This document shows, piece after piece, positions 1-10,239 of a stretch of DNA of 64,000 nt (positions within the stretch are counted from its first letter, which is position 1; each line of letters starts with the position of its first letter). The notes under the pieces were generated by a model. That model did not search any database, was not told where the DNA came from, and worked only from the letters and a program-made list of their open reading frames with translations. The DNA lies in assembly GCF_040807025.1 (NCBI RefSeq), contig NC_090967.1, positions 6,192,001-6,256,000 on the forward strand, read 5' to 3'. The translations under genes and the position numbers were made by a program. Origin of the DNA: Struthio camelus (lineage: Eukaryota > Chordata > Aves > Struthioniformes > Struthionidae).

Positions 1-751
1 AAATTAACGGTGTTTAAATTTCTGGATATCCAGAAATATCTTTTAAGCAGCATTTCTCTATCCACACAGGAAAAGTCTATCAAAGAGTAAACGTCTCCTT
101 GGCCAGTTTAAAGCGTATTAACAAATATATTTCAACTTCTCAAATTGTTTAATTACATTATTAAAATAGCAAAGAGTACACTTTTATATTTTAAAAGGTA
201 GCTATGTTTTTAATAACAAATACTGCATGATCTGATGACTGACTCACTATTACAAATACAGAAGTGGTCCAGTAGCTTTTTACCGATTTCGGAAAATTTT
301 AACGTTTTGCCAGACAGCAATGCACCGATTTCTTTTCAAAAAAAGAAAAAAAAAGCAAAAAAAAAAAAAGCAAAACCCAGTTTATCCATCAAGAGATCTT
401 ACCACAGGTAAATAAGCAAAAAATAGTTCACACAGTACCTTACCTCCTGCCAAATGGTTTTCACTGCTTAGTGATAAATGTAGCTTCTTTTTTTTTTTTT
501 TTGTTAAGAGAGGACAAGATTAATACATCGTTGTTCAGTAAGGCTCTAATCTTAAAATGTTTTTTAATTTTGACACAGATAGTAAGAGACAACTGGAGCC
601 ATGGCTCCCCTCAAGATTTAGTCCAGTCTTTTCCAAGATCAAGCTCTTCAGGTTTTAGTTGATTTTAAGACAATGATTAATTTACAGAAGCTGTCTCTTT
701 TAAAGACAATTGATTCTCAGAATGCAATGGCAAGCCAGAAGAGTTCTTTAC
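1..751 (-). other. SUGP2 downstream intron or 3' region, no exon supported
   Basis: This lies 3' of the last visible SUGP2 coding exon on the minus strand. That exon ends in phase 0 just after the KKKK run, where the human protein continues into the G-patch. I find no G-patch codons here on the minus strand, so the rest of the gene is probably beyond the left edge. The stretch is AT-rich, with an A-rich run near 338-376 and a T run near 486-503. No gene or regulatory site can be supported. Confidence 0.6.
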
Positions 752-3700
752 CTTCTTCTTCTTTGTAACTGGGCAACCACGAGGCCTATCATAAGCGATT
801 CTGACAGGTTCATGAACTGCAAGTCAAATCAAAGACAAAATTCGGCTGTAAAGACAACCAAGTTTAATGCAGAACTCCAAAAATACATATTGAAGTGGGA
901 CTCTAATTCAATGCCTTAGTCTAAAACCAGTGCCACCAAGAAAGATCAGAATGAAAACAAGATTGAGGGTTTTTTTTTCCTCAATGACAAAAAAAGGAAT
1001 TAGTACCAGCCTTCCCTTTTAAAACAAAACGTACATGCAGCATTCTATTTAGTTCTGGACATATCATGCCAGCTATACACCGGTGGATGACATTCTGTAA
1101 GAACTTCATATCTTTCATTTCCTTGAACTTCTGTAATGCTCTGACAGAAAATTCACACTGGACTTAAATGAGGCTATTGTACATTATTTTCATAACACAA
1201 GTAACATTTACCAATAAACATCATTATGCAGATAAAAGACATTTGCTAAAGTAGCTGCAGGGCTCATGCAGTAATAAGTTTTAAGGCTACTTGTCTCTCA
1301 AGTCTTAAAACATCGTGCCACAATCACGCAAGCCATCCACCCCCCTCCCCCCTCCCATTGCTGTGTTGACAAAATTTGATGGGTGCAACCAAAGTAGCTC
1401 TGGATTACAGCTTTTTAATCTAAATATATTCAAAGTAGTCAAACATTTAAAATATGTTCACTTCTAGGCTTAAGACTGTTTCAACCTGCCATGCACTGAT
1501 CAAATAAATGCCCCCAAAACCACTACTATTTTTATTAAGCAGCAGAGAAAGGATAACATTTACATAGAGAATATTTTAGGAATGATGTTTGACAGAGGTT
1601 ATTCTCAAACTAGACGCCAAACTTCGCTATTGCACTAGAATATATAAGCTGTTATGCAATTATTTAGATTTTCCTGTGCCAATTGAATGAACATTTTAAA
1701 TGAACAGCATATTCAGTTTTGTATTAAAGAGATGTAATTTTTTCAGCCAATAACAATCAGTAACAAACTGCAAAACGCAGAGAACTACAGGAATTTCCTG
1801 TTGATATGTACAAAATATATTTCAAATAACATTCACCTTTTGGTTCTTCTATGAGACATATCCTTTTAGAGGCAGGAATCATACCAACTTTCAGTGACTT
1901 GCTGCTGATTCGTTTGCGAGGAAAGAGGGTACCAGGAGCAGGAATCGATGCCTGTGTTGACAGATTTGGTATAGTACCATCAGATGATGTGGCTAGCTGC
2001 ATTTCACCTGTTGAAATTTCCTCTCCTGCTTTGGAAATCATCTCTTCAGCGAGGTTCTCCTCACTTCTACCTGCTGAGAAGTCCTCCTCTTCTCCCTCCT
2101 CTGCTTGCTCCATTTCCATTTCAATCTCTTCCAAAGGTCGGGAGATATCCTCTTCAAACTCAGCTTCCTCCTCATTATCTTCTTCCTCCTCCTCTTCATC
2201 TTCCTCCTCCTCCTCTTCTGAAATATCCAGATTTCTCTCTTCAGGTTTAGTACATTCCTCAGCGTCAGTTGTTTCTGACACGGCACTGAAGTTAATGGAT
2301 GGACATAACTCATAGACTTTCATTCGGTAAAATTTGAAAGCAGAACTATTTCGATCCTGTAGAAACCTGGGCAAAAATTACAGTGAAAATAATGTCAAAA
2401 ACAGATTTTCTTACCTGGCATGAAGCAAGATACTAGAAATAAATCTCTTATTCATTTTTGAAGGGTCATTCTAGTGATGTTTTGAAGCACTGTAGAATTC
2501 CCCTGCAACAGGTACTAAACCCAGCAATCCCTCTCCTCTAATCTTATAGAGCAATATTCATCAGCAGTTCTCAAACTGTTTTGGAAAAAGATATCAATGC
2601 GATTATCTTCGTTATATAGATGGGGAGACTAAGACAAAGACAACATGCTAGTCCGAGATCGCCCTGCAGACAAACAGCTAACCCCAGGAGACGACTCAGG
2701 TCTTCCAAATTTCAGTCAAGTGGTCTATGCGGAAAGAGGTTTACTGATTCTGAAGAAGATGGAAGAGGTAGCAGGGCTCCATTTCTGTTTGCACAGTACC
2801 ACTAAAAATGAAAAACTTCTGCTAATTTACATGAGAGCACTCAGGGGCACTGTATTTAAAGCCTCATTTAAAAGAAAAAATTAACAAGGTTGGAAAATAC
2901 TTTGTCAGAACACTGTTTCAGGACACAAGCTGATGACTTAGGATAGAAGAGAAAAAAAAAAACGTATTTCAGTACACGTGTGCATTTGGGAGGAACGTTC
3001 ATCTTTCTTAGATGTTTCAGATATTGACCATGAACGAAGGTGCTGAGCGGGAGAACAGGGGGTAGTGCTCAAAATCCCATGTTCCCAAACACATTAAATA
3101 AAAGCATGCATCTCTAAGCGACCACAAGATAGACAAAGAGGGCTAAAACAAATCATAAAAGGAAACATCTCTTCAATAATTGTTCAGATATACTTCAATT
3201 TTTCTCATTGGCCAGTTCTGCATAGAGGAACGTGTAGGTTACTCACCAAAGGTCCGGGTTATCTGCACTGTTGTCTATGCTGAACTGCTCAATTTCTGGT
3301 CCTACCTGAGCAACAAACTTGGCCAGCTTCTCAGCAGTTTCCATTGTTTTAGCATCCACTGCAAAAAACAGAACGTTCATGCAAAGCCTACAGTGCTGGA
3401 ATGTCAATCCAGTCAAGCTGAAAACTCTATCTACACTAGCAAAATAAATAAAGATTAGAATTTCCAGTAGAACATTCTATAGAATCGTAATTCTTTCCTC
3501 ATATCATTTTGAAGTCTAATCTTGCATCTTTACTTACCATCAGGAAACTGACAGGACAACGGTGGGAAAAGTTCAGGCGGTGCCAATAAATCCTCAGAAT
3601 CTGCCCCTTCTTCTGCTGGCAGAGAGACTCCTGGACTGGCGGCACATTGTGAGGAGCCAGTTGTATCCAAGGAAGAATTCTTTTCAGCCACATTGGTTTC

Positions 3701-6700
3701 TGATACAGAAGGCTTTGGCTGGACTGAACCTTGGATGTGCTTCTCCTGGCGTTTCAGCATTGTACCAGCTGACAGCACAGTCTGTGTCCCTATTGTTGCC
3801 CTCCTCACCTTCCTTCCTTGAAGTCCACATGGCGCAACAATTCCGAGCCTTTTTCTTTTAAATAGTCTTCTCTTAATACTTGCTACTTTCCTGGCATACA
3901 ACATGGCCCTGACCGATTCTGCTGCAGATTCTTCTAGCGTTCTGCCTTCACTGCCTGCTTCCTTTCCAGATGATGTTCGCCTTTGCATCTCTGATAATTT
4001 CAGTCTGTAATATTTGTATTCTAGACTATCTTCTTCAGACAAGAACCTAAATAAAAAGGTTATAAATAAAATGAAAGCCTAAGCCAAAAGCACAACTAAT
4101 CTCAAATTCTCATATCAGAAACTTAGTAACAATTGATCATTTCTGAGGGGTATACTCAGGTCACTGCACTAACAATCACCTGCATCGGTTTTTCCTCAGA
4201 ATAAAAGGCAACTCCATTTCTAAAGCAATAAGTAAAGATAAATCATGTCAAGCACGCAAATGACAGAGGGTTTTAATGTAAATTATACGGCTAATAATTA
4301 ATCAGCTATGCTGCAATTTGCACATAGAGACATGCTGCCATATTAAAAGATCACTACATTTGGAGCGTCTCAGCTTTCTTTTTCCAGCATTATTTGTAGA
4401 ACGCCAGACCCATAGGTCTGTTACATTAATACATATATATATATAAACTGTATTTGCTTAGTGTTTCTACTTTGTAAATGTAGATTGCTTTTAACTTCCT
4501 ATATTTGGATTGACTTACAGTCATTATTGACAGATCAAAAGGAACGTGGTCTACTACACAAAACAGAAGCAACAGGACAATTTCCAGGGATATTAAGAAG
4601 TATAATTAATTAGCTTTGGAAGCATTTTCAAATACTCAGGTGAAATATACCATAGGCTTTGATCTTACACCCACAGAGTGAAATATTAAAATTCTAAGTA
4701 TCTTCAGTGGAGCAGAGCAAAGTAGTATTACGACATACTGTTCCAATTGCACAAACATGCCTACCAATATTCAGGGCAGTTCTTTTGAGCGTTTCTCTCT
4801 TTGGCAGACAAGGTTCCTGAAATAATGCTATTCACTAGCTTTTCAATTGTCTCTACAACTTTCCGATCAGCTCGCTGTGGGACTGTAAGAAGAAATAAAA
4901 CAGAATCATTTCATTATCTCATCAACAGGGTGTCAATCCTCTTTCTACTGACAACATGACATTCACAATTTTTTGACATATCAACACAAAAAAAGACTGC
5001 ATTTAATATTAGAATAAATTAAGGAAACCTCAGAAACTTTGATTGTTTTCTCCACTCGCCTTAGAGCTAGCACAGTTCATCATGAGAAGCACTGTGGCTT
5101 AAGAAACTCATCCTTTACCATGCTGGGCAAGACAAGTCATCTTTTAAATGGTAATTATAGCACCGAAAGGAATTTGTGTAAAGTAAATATATTTGAACCC
5201 TACTTCAAAAGGGTAAGTTGCAAATTATTAGCCACTCAGTGTCACTCCTGTAAAACCTCACTGCTGAAGTAGCTGAAGTTCAAATAGGAAGAAAAAGATG
5301 ACTATAGTCATGAATAAGCATACTTTTGAGAGGATCAACTAGGTGGCCTAATATTGTAAAGAAGGTAGTTTTCCTGAAGATAGTAGTATATAAACAACTT
5401 TGAAGAAATATGCCTGCATCTGGTAAAAGCGGTACTGGTAACATCTCACTGCTTTGCTTACTTGGAAACACTTATTCTGTAACTTAGCCAAATGGCCACT
5501 TAGTTGATAGGCCGTGATGTGCAGATGTGGTCCTGGGCTCCCTAACTCAAGGCTGTGACATTGGATGGTGGGACAGCTGAAGCAGCCAAGAGCACAAGGT
5601 GAAAATTCCAAATTTGAAGTATAAGTACATGCAGTAGAGGGGAGGAAGGAGAGATGCTTCCATCTGCACAGCTTGGCATAGAGCTGAAAGCTACTGCTAT
5701 AACAGATAGTATTGCATGCCACACCACTGCCAGGGATTTACATGGCATTTCCAGCATTAAGAATTCCTGCCTAACGAAGTCATGAAAATTTGAGCTAAAA
5801 TCCTAGTGAAAAATAAAGAAACTATGTACTGGAAAAGTATCTTATAGCATTCCACTTACTCTTAATTTTTGTGTCAGGAGAGGGCTTTTTAAGCTGTACT
5901 GTGGAATCCGGTTCAGCTTTTTTCATCTGAATTGGATATCCACTTTTCTCCAACCAAGCCTTCAAATTTTCTATGTACTCTCTTCCAAACAATGTTGAAT
6001 CATCAAAATTTGGGAATAATGTTGGTGCTGGAGCCATTTCCTGGAGCCCTACAGCTTCCAGTATTTTCTCTTGCCTGAAAACAGATGCTAATGCAAAGGT
6101 CTGACCCAGAAGTGCTAAAGACTTACGACAAAGAGAAACAGTGGTCTCAAAAGCATTTGCCATTTCTCTGGGATTACTGAAACCACTTGTCTTAATGCTT
6201 AATTCGTAAGCATTGCAGGCCATAAGCAGAGGGGTAACACCTTTTAGTAGACGGTCTTGGAGCCTCATTATGTATTTATCAAAAGGTTTTATTATTTCAA
6301 AGAAGCAGTTCTTTGTTTTCACAGCACCCTTGTCCAATAGCATATTTAAAAACTCATTGTCCACTTTGGGAGTTTTCAGAGCAGCATGTTGTAAACTCTT
6401 GATGGTAAAGAAACAATAATCTCTGTGTTCTGGCTTTAGTGAGCATTTGAACGAAGCAAGCATTTTTGCACAGGTTTCTGTTTCTAGCTCAAAGAGAGCT
6501 CCAAAGAGCCGGGAAAATTCTGCATCATTTTTTATTGCATGAAATCCAGCCCATTTTATGATTTCTATTCCAAATGTTGAAAAAATGTCAGATTTGTCCA
6601 CGAGGTCAAAACTGAGATTTCTGAAAACGTGCGCAGGCTTTGGAAGCCTGAGGATAGGTCTCTGGGTTGTTACAGTTGGTCTCTGATTAGGTCGCGGAGG

Positions 6701-8805
6701 CAGCTTTTGATTAGGGCGCTGGATGGTCATCGGTCTCTGGTTAGGATGTTCAGCAGTATCTGGCATTTGATCAGATTGCATAGCTGGCTTCTGTTCGGGC
6801 TCTGGTTGCAGCTTTTTAGTGTTCCATTTTTTTAGGGGAGGAGTTTTGATATCCCCTTTGAATACTTTAGTTTTGGCAGCGCCCCTTGCAATACGTTTTC
6901 CTCGCAGAGCTCTTCCCCTGCCGATGGTGCCCCTCCGTACCGGGGGCCTGAACTCACTGTCAGATTGAATTCCAAAGTCCATGGTATACTCCTGACTTTC
7001 CATGTTACTGTATTCCTCTTCCATGAGTCCTGGTGATCTAAAATCACCTAAAATATCTGAAGAACTAAAGTCAGTTTCGTGTGGTCCGGTGGACTCCCAG
7101 GGGTCAGAATGGCCATAGTCCTGGTCGTGAGAAGCCAGGCCCCCATACTCCCGGTCATGAGAAGCCGGGCGCCCATATTCCCGGTCATGAGAAGCCGGGC
7201 GCCCATACTCCCGGTTTCGAGATGCCGGGCGCCCATACTCCCTGTCATGAGAAGCTGGGCGCCCATACTCCCGGTCGCGAGATGCTGGGCGGCCAAATTC
7301 CCGGTCGCGAGAAGCCGGGCGCCCATACTCCCGGTCGCGAGACGCTGGGCGGCCATACTGTTCGTGGTAATAGTTATCTTTCCTTATGAGAGGGCTAGTA
7401 GATCTATAAGAAGGTCCTGGATACTCATCTCTAGGGTCTTCACTCCAGTCATCAGGCGGATGCTGTTGGGTGTCGTCATGAGTATATCTTCCCTCATCAT
7501 GAAAACTGTCTTCATATCTCGGTCTTGGGACTGGCCTTGAATGAGCTGCAACGATAAAGACCTAAATACATGTCTTGCACTGCAAGTAGCATTAAGAAAA
7601 AATTTCATAAGCACATTTAGACACTTGAACAGTCAACACTCCACAACTTTGAGGTACAGCATCTATGTCTAACTTTAGGATACTCCTGTTTGCTTTCTTA
7701 TGTCTAGAATAATTCATAATAACCAAAATCAACAAAGGATTAAATATGCCTAAACATGCATGACAAAACAATGAATTAAAACCTTTTCTGCTTCTGCTTA
7801 AGCAGAAACACAAGTTCTGCTACAACCCCCTTTTTCCCCTCGCTCACTACTTTCTCAGCCTAGGAAGATTCAAATATCATGTTCATAAAGTTTCTTCGAA
7901 ACAAAGATCTAATCAGGCTTCTCAGATATAAAAATACTGAAAACATGCACATTCTGTTTTCATACTGAACGTCAGACTTGCACAACTGAGCAGAAGAGCT
8001 TTTTTTTCTACCCACTGATACACAGTTCACTGAGATTTAAAGAACAGGGCAGTTTTTGAAGGAAATTACCTCTGCAACATTAAAGACAGAAACACTACAG
8101 AATTCCTGCAAAATCGCCAGAAATCTCACCCATTCCCTTATTCCAATACCTGAAGTCAGAAAACAAAGGATATATGAACAGATTGTTTTATTTTAAAAAA
8201 CCCAACGTGCTATGAATGCAATTCATAGGATTACTCCAGATATTCTGAACATAAAATTTAGAAAAGATAAAAGAATTTGCAGATCACGTACTGCACACGT
8301 TCACCAGATTAGTCTCTTGCTTTTAGCTTTTTCTTTCTCTAAAAATAACATGACACAGTGAGACCCAAAGGCCCCGAATGCACTCCTATATTTCTTTAAC
8401 TTATCAGGCACCAGGAGAATTTCATTCTGCAAGGCTGTCTCCAGAGACCTCCCTGAAATCAGACCCACTCTCAGAGGCAGCCTGAACAGAATTCCAGTGT
8501 TTGGAATTCAGTTTTTCCTTGGAATTTACATTCCACGTTGAAACAGCGGCCGTCACACCAAACTGTTAGCCTCTTACATACAAAAGGACGTGGAAAAAAA
8601 TTACTGCAGGTCCTCCTTTAGGCAAGCAAGATGAGCACTGCCACAACAGCTGTTACAATCCCGGGCACATCACGCCAAGGTTTTCATTACCTTTAAAGTG
8701 ATGGATGGTGTTTTCTATAGCATCGCTCCGCTCCATCCGGTACCTTTTAACTTTGTCCTGCACTACAGCATCAAACGTCTCCCGTGTGATCCGTCGAGAG
8801 GCCAT
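752..8805 (-). CDS. SUGP2: SURP and G-patch domain-containing protein 2, 3'-partial, seven coding exons visible
   Basis: Nuclear SURP/G-patch protein of the splicing-factor-like class. Coding exons on the minus strand, in order: 8805-8691, 7545-5860, 4882-4765, 4046-3538, 3358-3247, 2366-1837 and 816-752. They join without a frame break to 1045 codons, with canonical GT/AG ends. The start MASRRITRETFD matches vertebrate SUGP2. The large second exon holds an Arg/Tyr-rich decapeptide repeat (residues about 102-181) and the conserved block around SFDLVDKSDIFSTFGIEIIK. SURP1 spans the exon 3/4 join (residues about 605-660, EYWFLSEEDSLEYKYYRLKL). SURP2 spans the exon 5/6 join (NPDLWFLQDRNSSAFKFYR). 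A long acidic Glu/Asp tract and a basic patch (FPRKRISSKSLKVG) follow. The C-terminal G-patch is expected beyond position 1. The gene is head-to-head with ARMC6. Identification is from remembered family sequence. Confidence 0.95.
2600..2720 (+). repeat. old MIR-like SINE fragment in a SUGP2 intron
   Basis: The stretch around 2615-2640 (TATAGATGGGGAGACTAAG) resembles the conserved MIR segment that reads as cAGATGgGGAAACTGAGGC. Similarity fades on both sides. The fragment is short and diverged, judged by eye only. Confidence 0.35.
7111..7350 (-). repeat. 30-bp coding tandem repeat in SUGP2 exon 2 (eight decapeptide units)
   Basis: Eight consecutive 30-bp units start at 7111, 7141, 7171, 7201, 7231, 7261, 7291 and 7321. 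On the minus strand each codes for a version of YGRPASRDRE. Variable positions are Tyr/Phe at 1, Arg/His at 7 and Asp/Asn at 8. The unit nearest the C-terminal side is the most degenerate (YGGLASHDQD). The period is a multiple of three, so the SUGP2 frame is preserved. The unit is rich in Arg, Ser, Tyr and Asp, as in low-complexity regions of RNA-binding proteins. Length polymorphism is likely. Confidence 0.95.
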
Positions 8806-9212
8806 TTTTACCCTAGAGCAAAGCAGCACAAAGCCGCCCCTGACCTGGGCACGCAGGTGGGCAGACGTCCTCCCGCTGCGGAGCTGCTAAGGCTGCCGGC
8901 CCCTTCCCGGCGCCGCGCAGCCCCGGCCCGGCCCGGCCCGGTCCCCGAGCGGCGCAGCCTGAGGTGAACCGCGGCGTGAGGGAGAAGCCGTTGGCGCCTC
9001 CCGCCTTCCCGCCCCTCACCGGGCGACCCCCGACCCGCGCTGCCGCCCGCGGGGGGCCTGGGCCGGCCCCTACCCCGCCCCGCCCCGCCGGGAGCGGCCT
9101 TGCCCTCCCGCACCGAGGCGGCGCCCCCGGCCCCAGCCCCGCAGCCTCCCCGCCACCCGGGAATCTCCCAGCAGCCCCCGCGGGACGCCCCCCGCCTCGC
9201 GCCGCCGCTGTC

Positions 9213-9222
9213 GCGCCTGCGC
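9213..9222. promoter_or_regulatory. NRF1-type site
   Basis: GCGCCTGCGC, a one-base variant of the NRF1 palindrome, in the SUGP2/ARMC6 promoter. Confidence 0.6.
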
Positions 9223-9241
9223 GTTGCCAGCCCCCGCCGGG

Positions 9242-9251
9242 GCGCATGCGC
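9242..9251. promoter_or_regulatory. NRF1 site, perfect palindrome
   Basis: GCGCATGCGC, an exact NRF1 consensus palindrome, in the SUGP2/ARMC6 promoter. Confidence 0.75.
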
Positions 9252-9455
9252 GGCCTCCTCCCCTCTCCACCCCCCCACCCTCCGCAAGGTGGGTGGCTTT
9301 CGACGGGGGTGTCCGCGCGGGCTCGGGGTTTAACAACGCCGCCGCCGCCGCCGCCTTGGATCGGGAGGGGATTCGGCGGGGGCGGCTCGCAGCCTCCTGT
9401 TGCTCCGGGGGCCCCCGAGCCCTCCCGGCTCGCCTCAGCCGGCCGCCGGCTGCAC

Positions 9456-9467
9456 TGCGCCTGCGCA
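9456..9467. promoter_or_regulatory. NRF1-type site
   Basis: TGCGCCTGCGCA, an NRF1-type motif with symmetric flanks. A CACGTG E-box follows at 9481-9486. Confidence 0.65.
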
Positions 9468-9525
9468 GAAGGTAGCCGCGCACGTGGGGGGGGTCCTGAC
9501 CTGGGCGCCTTTTAAACGGCCTGTG

Positions 9526-9535
9526 GCGCATGCGC
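9526..9535. promoter_or_regulatory. NRF1 site, perfect palindrome
   Basis: GCGCATGCGC, the second exact palindrome in the promoter. Confidence 0.75.
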
Positions 9536-9600
9536 GCTGGGAGCGCCCGGCTCTTTGCCCCCCCCCCCGCTTTTCCCACGAAGGGGGCGAGGAGGTGCTG

Positions 9601-9610
9601 GCGCATGCGC
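9601..9610. promoter_or_regulatory. NRF1 site, perfect palindrome
   Basis: GCGCATGCGC, the third exact palindrome. It is nearest the inferred ARMC6 transcription start. Confidence 0.75.
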
Positions 9611-10239
9611 ACTGAGAGGGCCGAGCCCGCGGAGGGCGGGGGGAAGCCGGTGTGCCCGCCGCTTGCGTACGGCGACCCGGTAGGGTCAATCTCCTCAGGC
9701 CGCTGCTCTTTGTCAGCCGGGAGGAGGCCGTCGGGGCGCGGCGCAGCGGGCGGAGGTGGGTAGTGGGGAGCGCCGAGGCCTGGCTGCGGGGCCCGGGAGC
9801 TGCCCCGGCACCCCTCGCTGCCGGGCCCGGTCTCACCGAAAGGCTCTTGGGAGCTGGGCCCGCGGAGGGGAGCGTGGGGCCGAAGCGGGCTGTGGAGGAG
9901 GGGGGAACGGCGGGCCGGGGAGGGCCGGGCCCAGCCCGCCCCCGAGCTGCGGGGCCTCGGGGCCCGGGCAGGCTGCCCGCCCGCCCCAGTTTTTACTGAT
10001 TTAAAAAACAAGCAAACAAAACAAAAAGGCAAAAAAAAAAAAAACAAAGAAACACCCCATTCCTCTGGTGCTGTGTTTTTGGTTTCGAGTTCGGTGCTTT
10101 CGTTTTGAAAAAGAGCCGCGGTCCTTTCTTTGTCTCTGCTGAGTGGGGTCTGTAGAAACTTTCGCACCAAAACTAATTTTTGGGCTTCCCTAGTGACAGG
10201 ACAGGAAACCAGTTCATTCCATTCGAATATTTAAATAAA

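Larger units (their letters stand above)
8790..9990. promoter_or_regulatory. CpG-island bidirectional promoter of SUGP2 and ARMC6
   Basis: Very GC- and CpG-rich DNA lies between the SUGP2 start codon (8805, minus) and the first ARMC6 coding exon (10240, plus). It holds five NRF1-type palindromes, an E-box and no convincing TATA box, as expected of a housekeeping divergent promoter. A possible ARMC6 non-coding first exon ends at 9755 with donor GTGGGT. Its probable acceptor is near 10193. Long open frames on both strands here reflect base composition, not genes. Confidence 0.85.

Noticed and set aside
338-376. A-rich run as a processed-transcript tail
   Set aside because: No adjoining retrocopy sequence or target-site duplication could be recognised.
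607-652. Minus-strand KPEELDLGKDWTKS followed by a stop, reminiscent of the human KPKDLDFA that follows KKKK in SUGP2
   Set aside because: There is no AG acceptor at the required boundary and no pyrimidine tract, and the G-patch does not follow. Probably chance resemblance.
9070-10170. 366-codon minus-strand open frame across the SUGP2/ARMC6 promoter
   Set aside because: It lies in the CpG island between two genes and has biased Gly/Arg/Pro/Ala composition. It is explained by base composition.
10180-10239. Upstream in-frame ATG extending ARMC6 by 20 residues
   Set aside because: A probable splice acceptor lies between it and the conserved start, and the extension has no match to the family.
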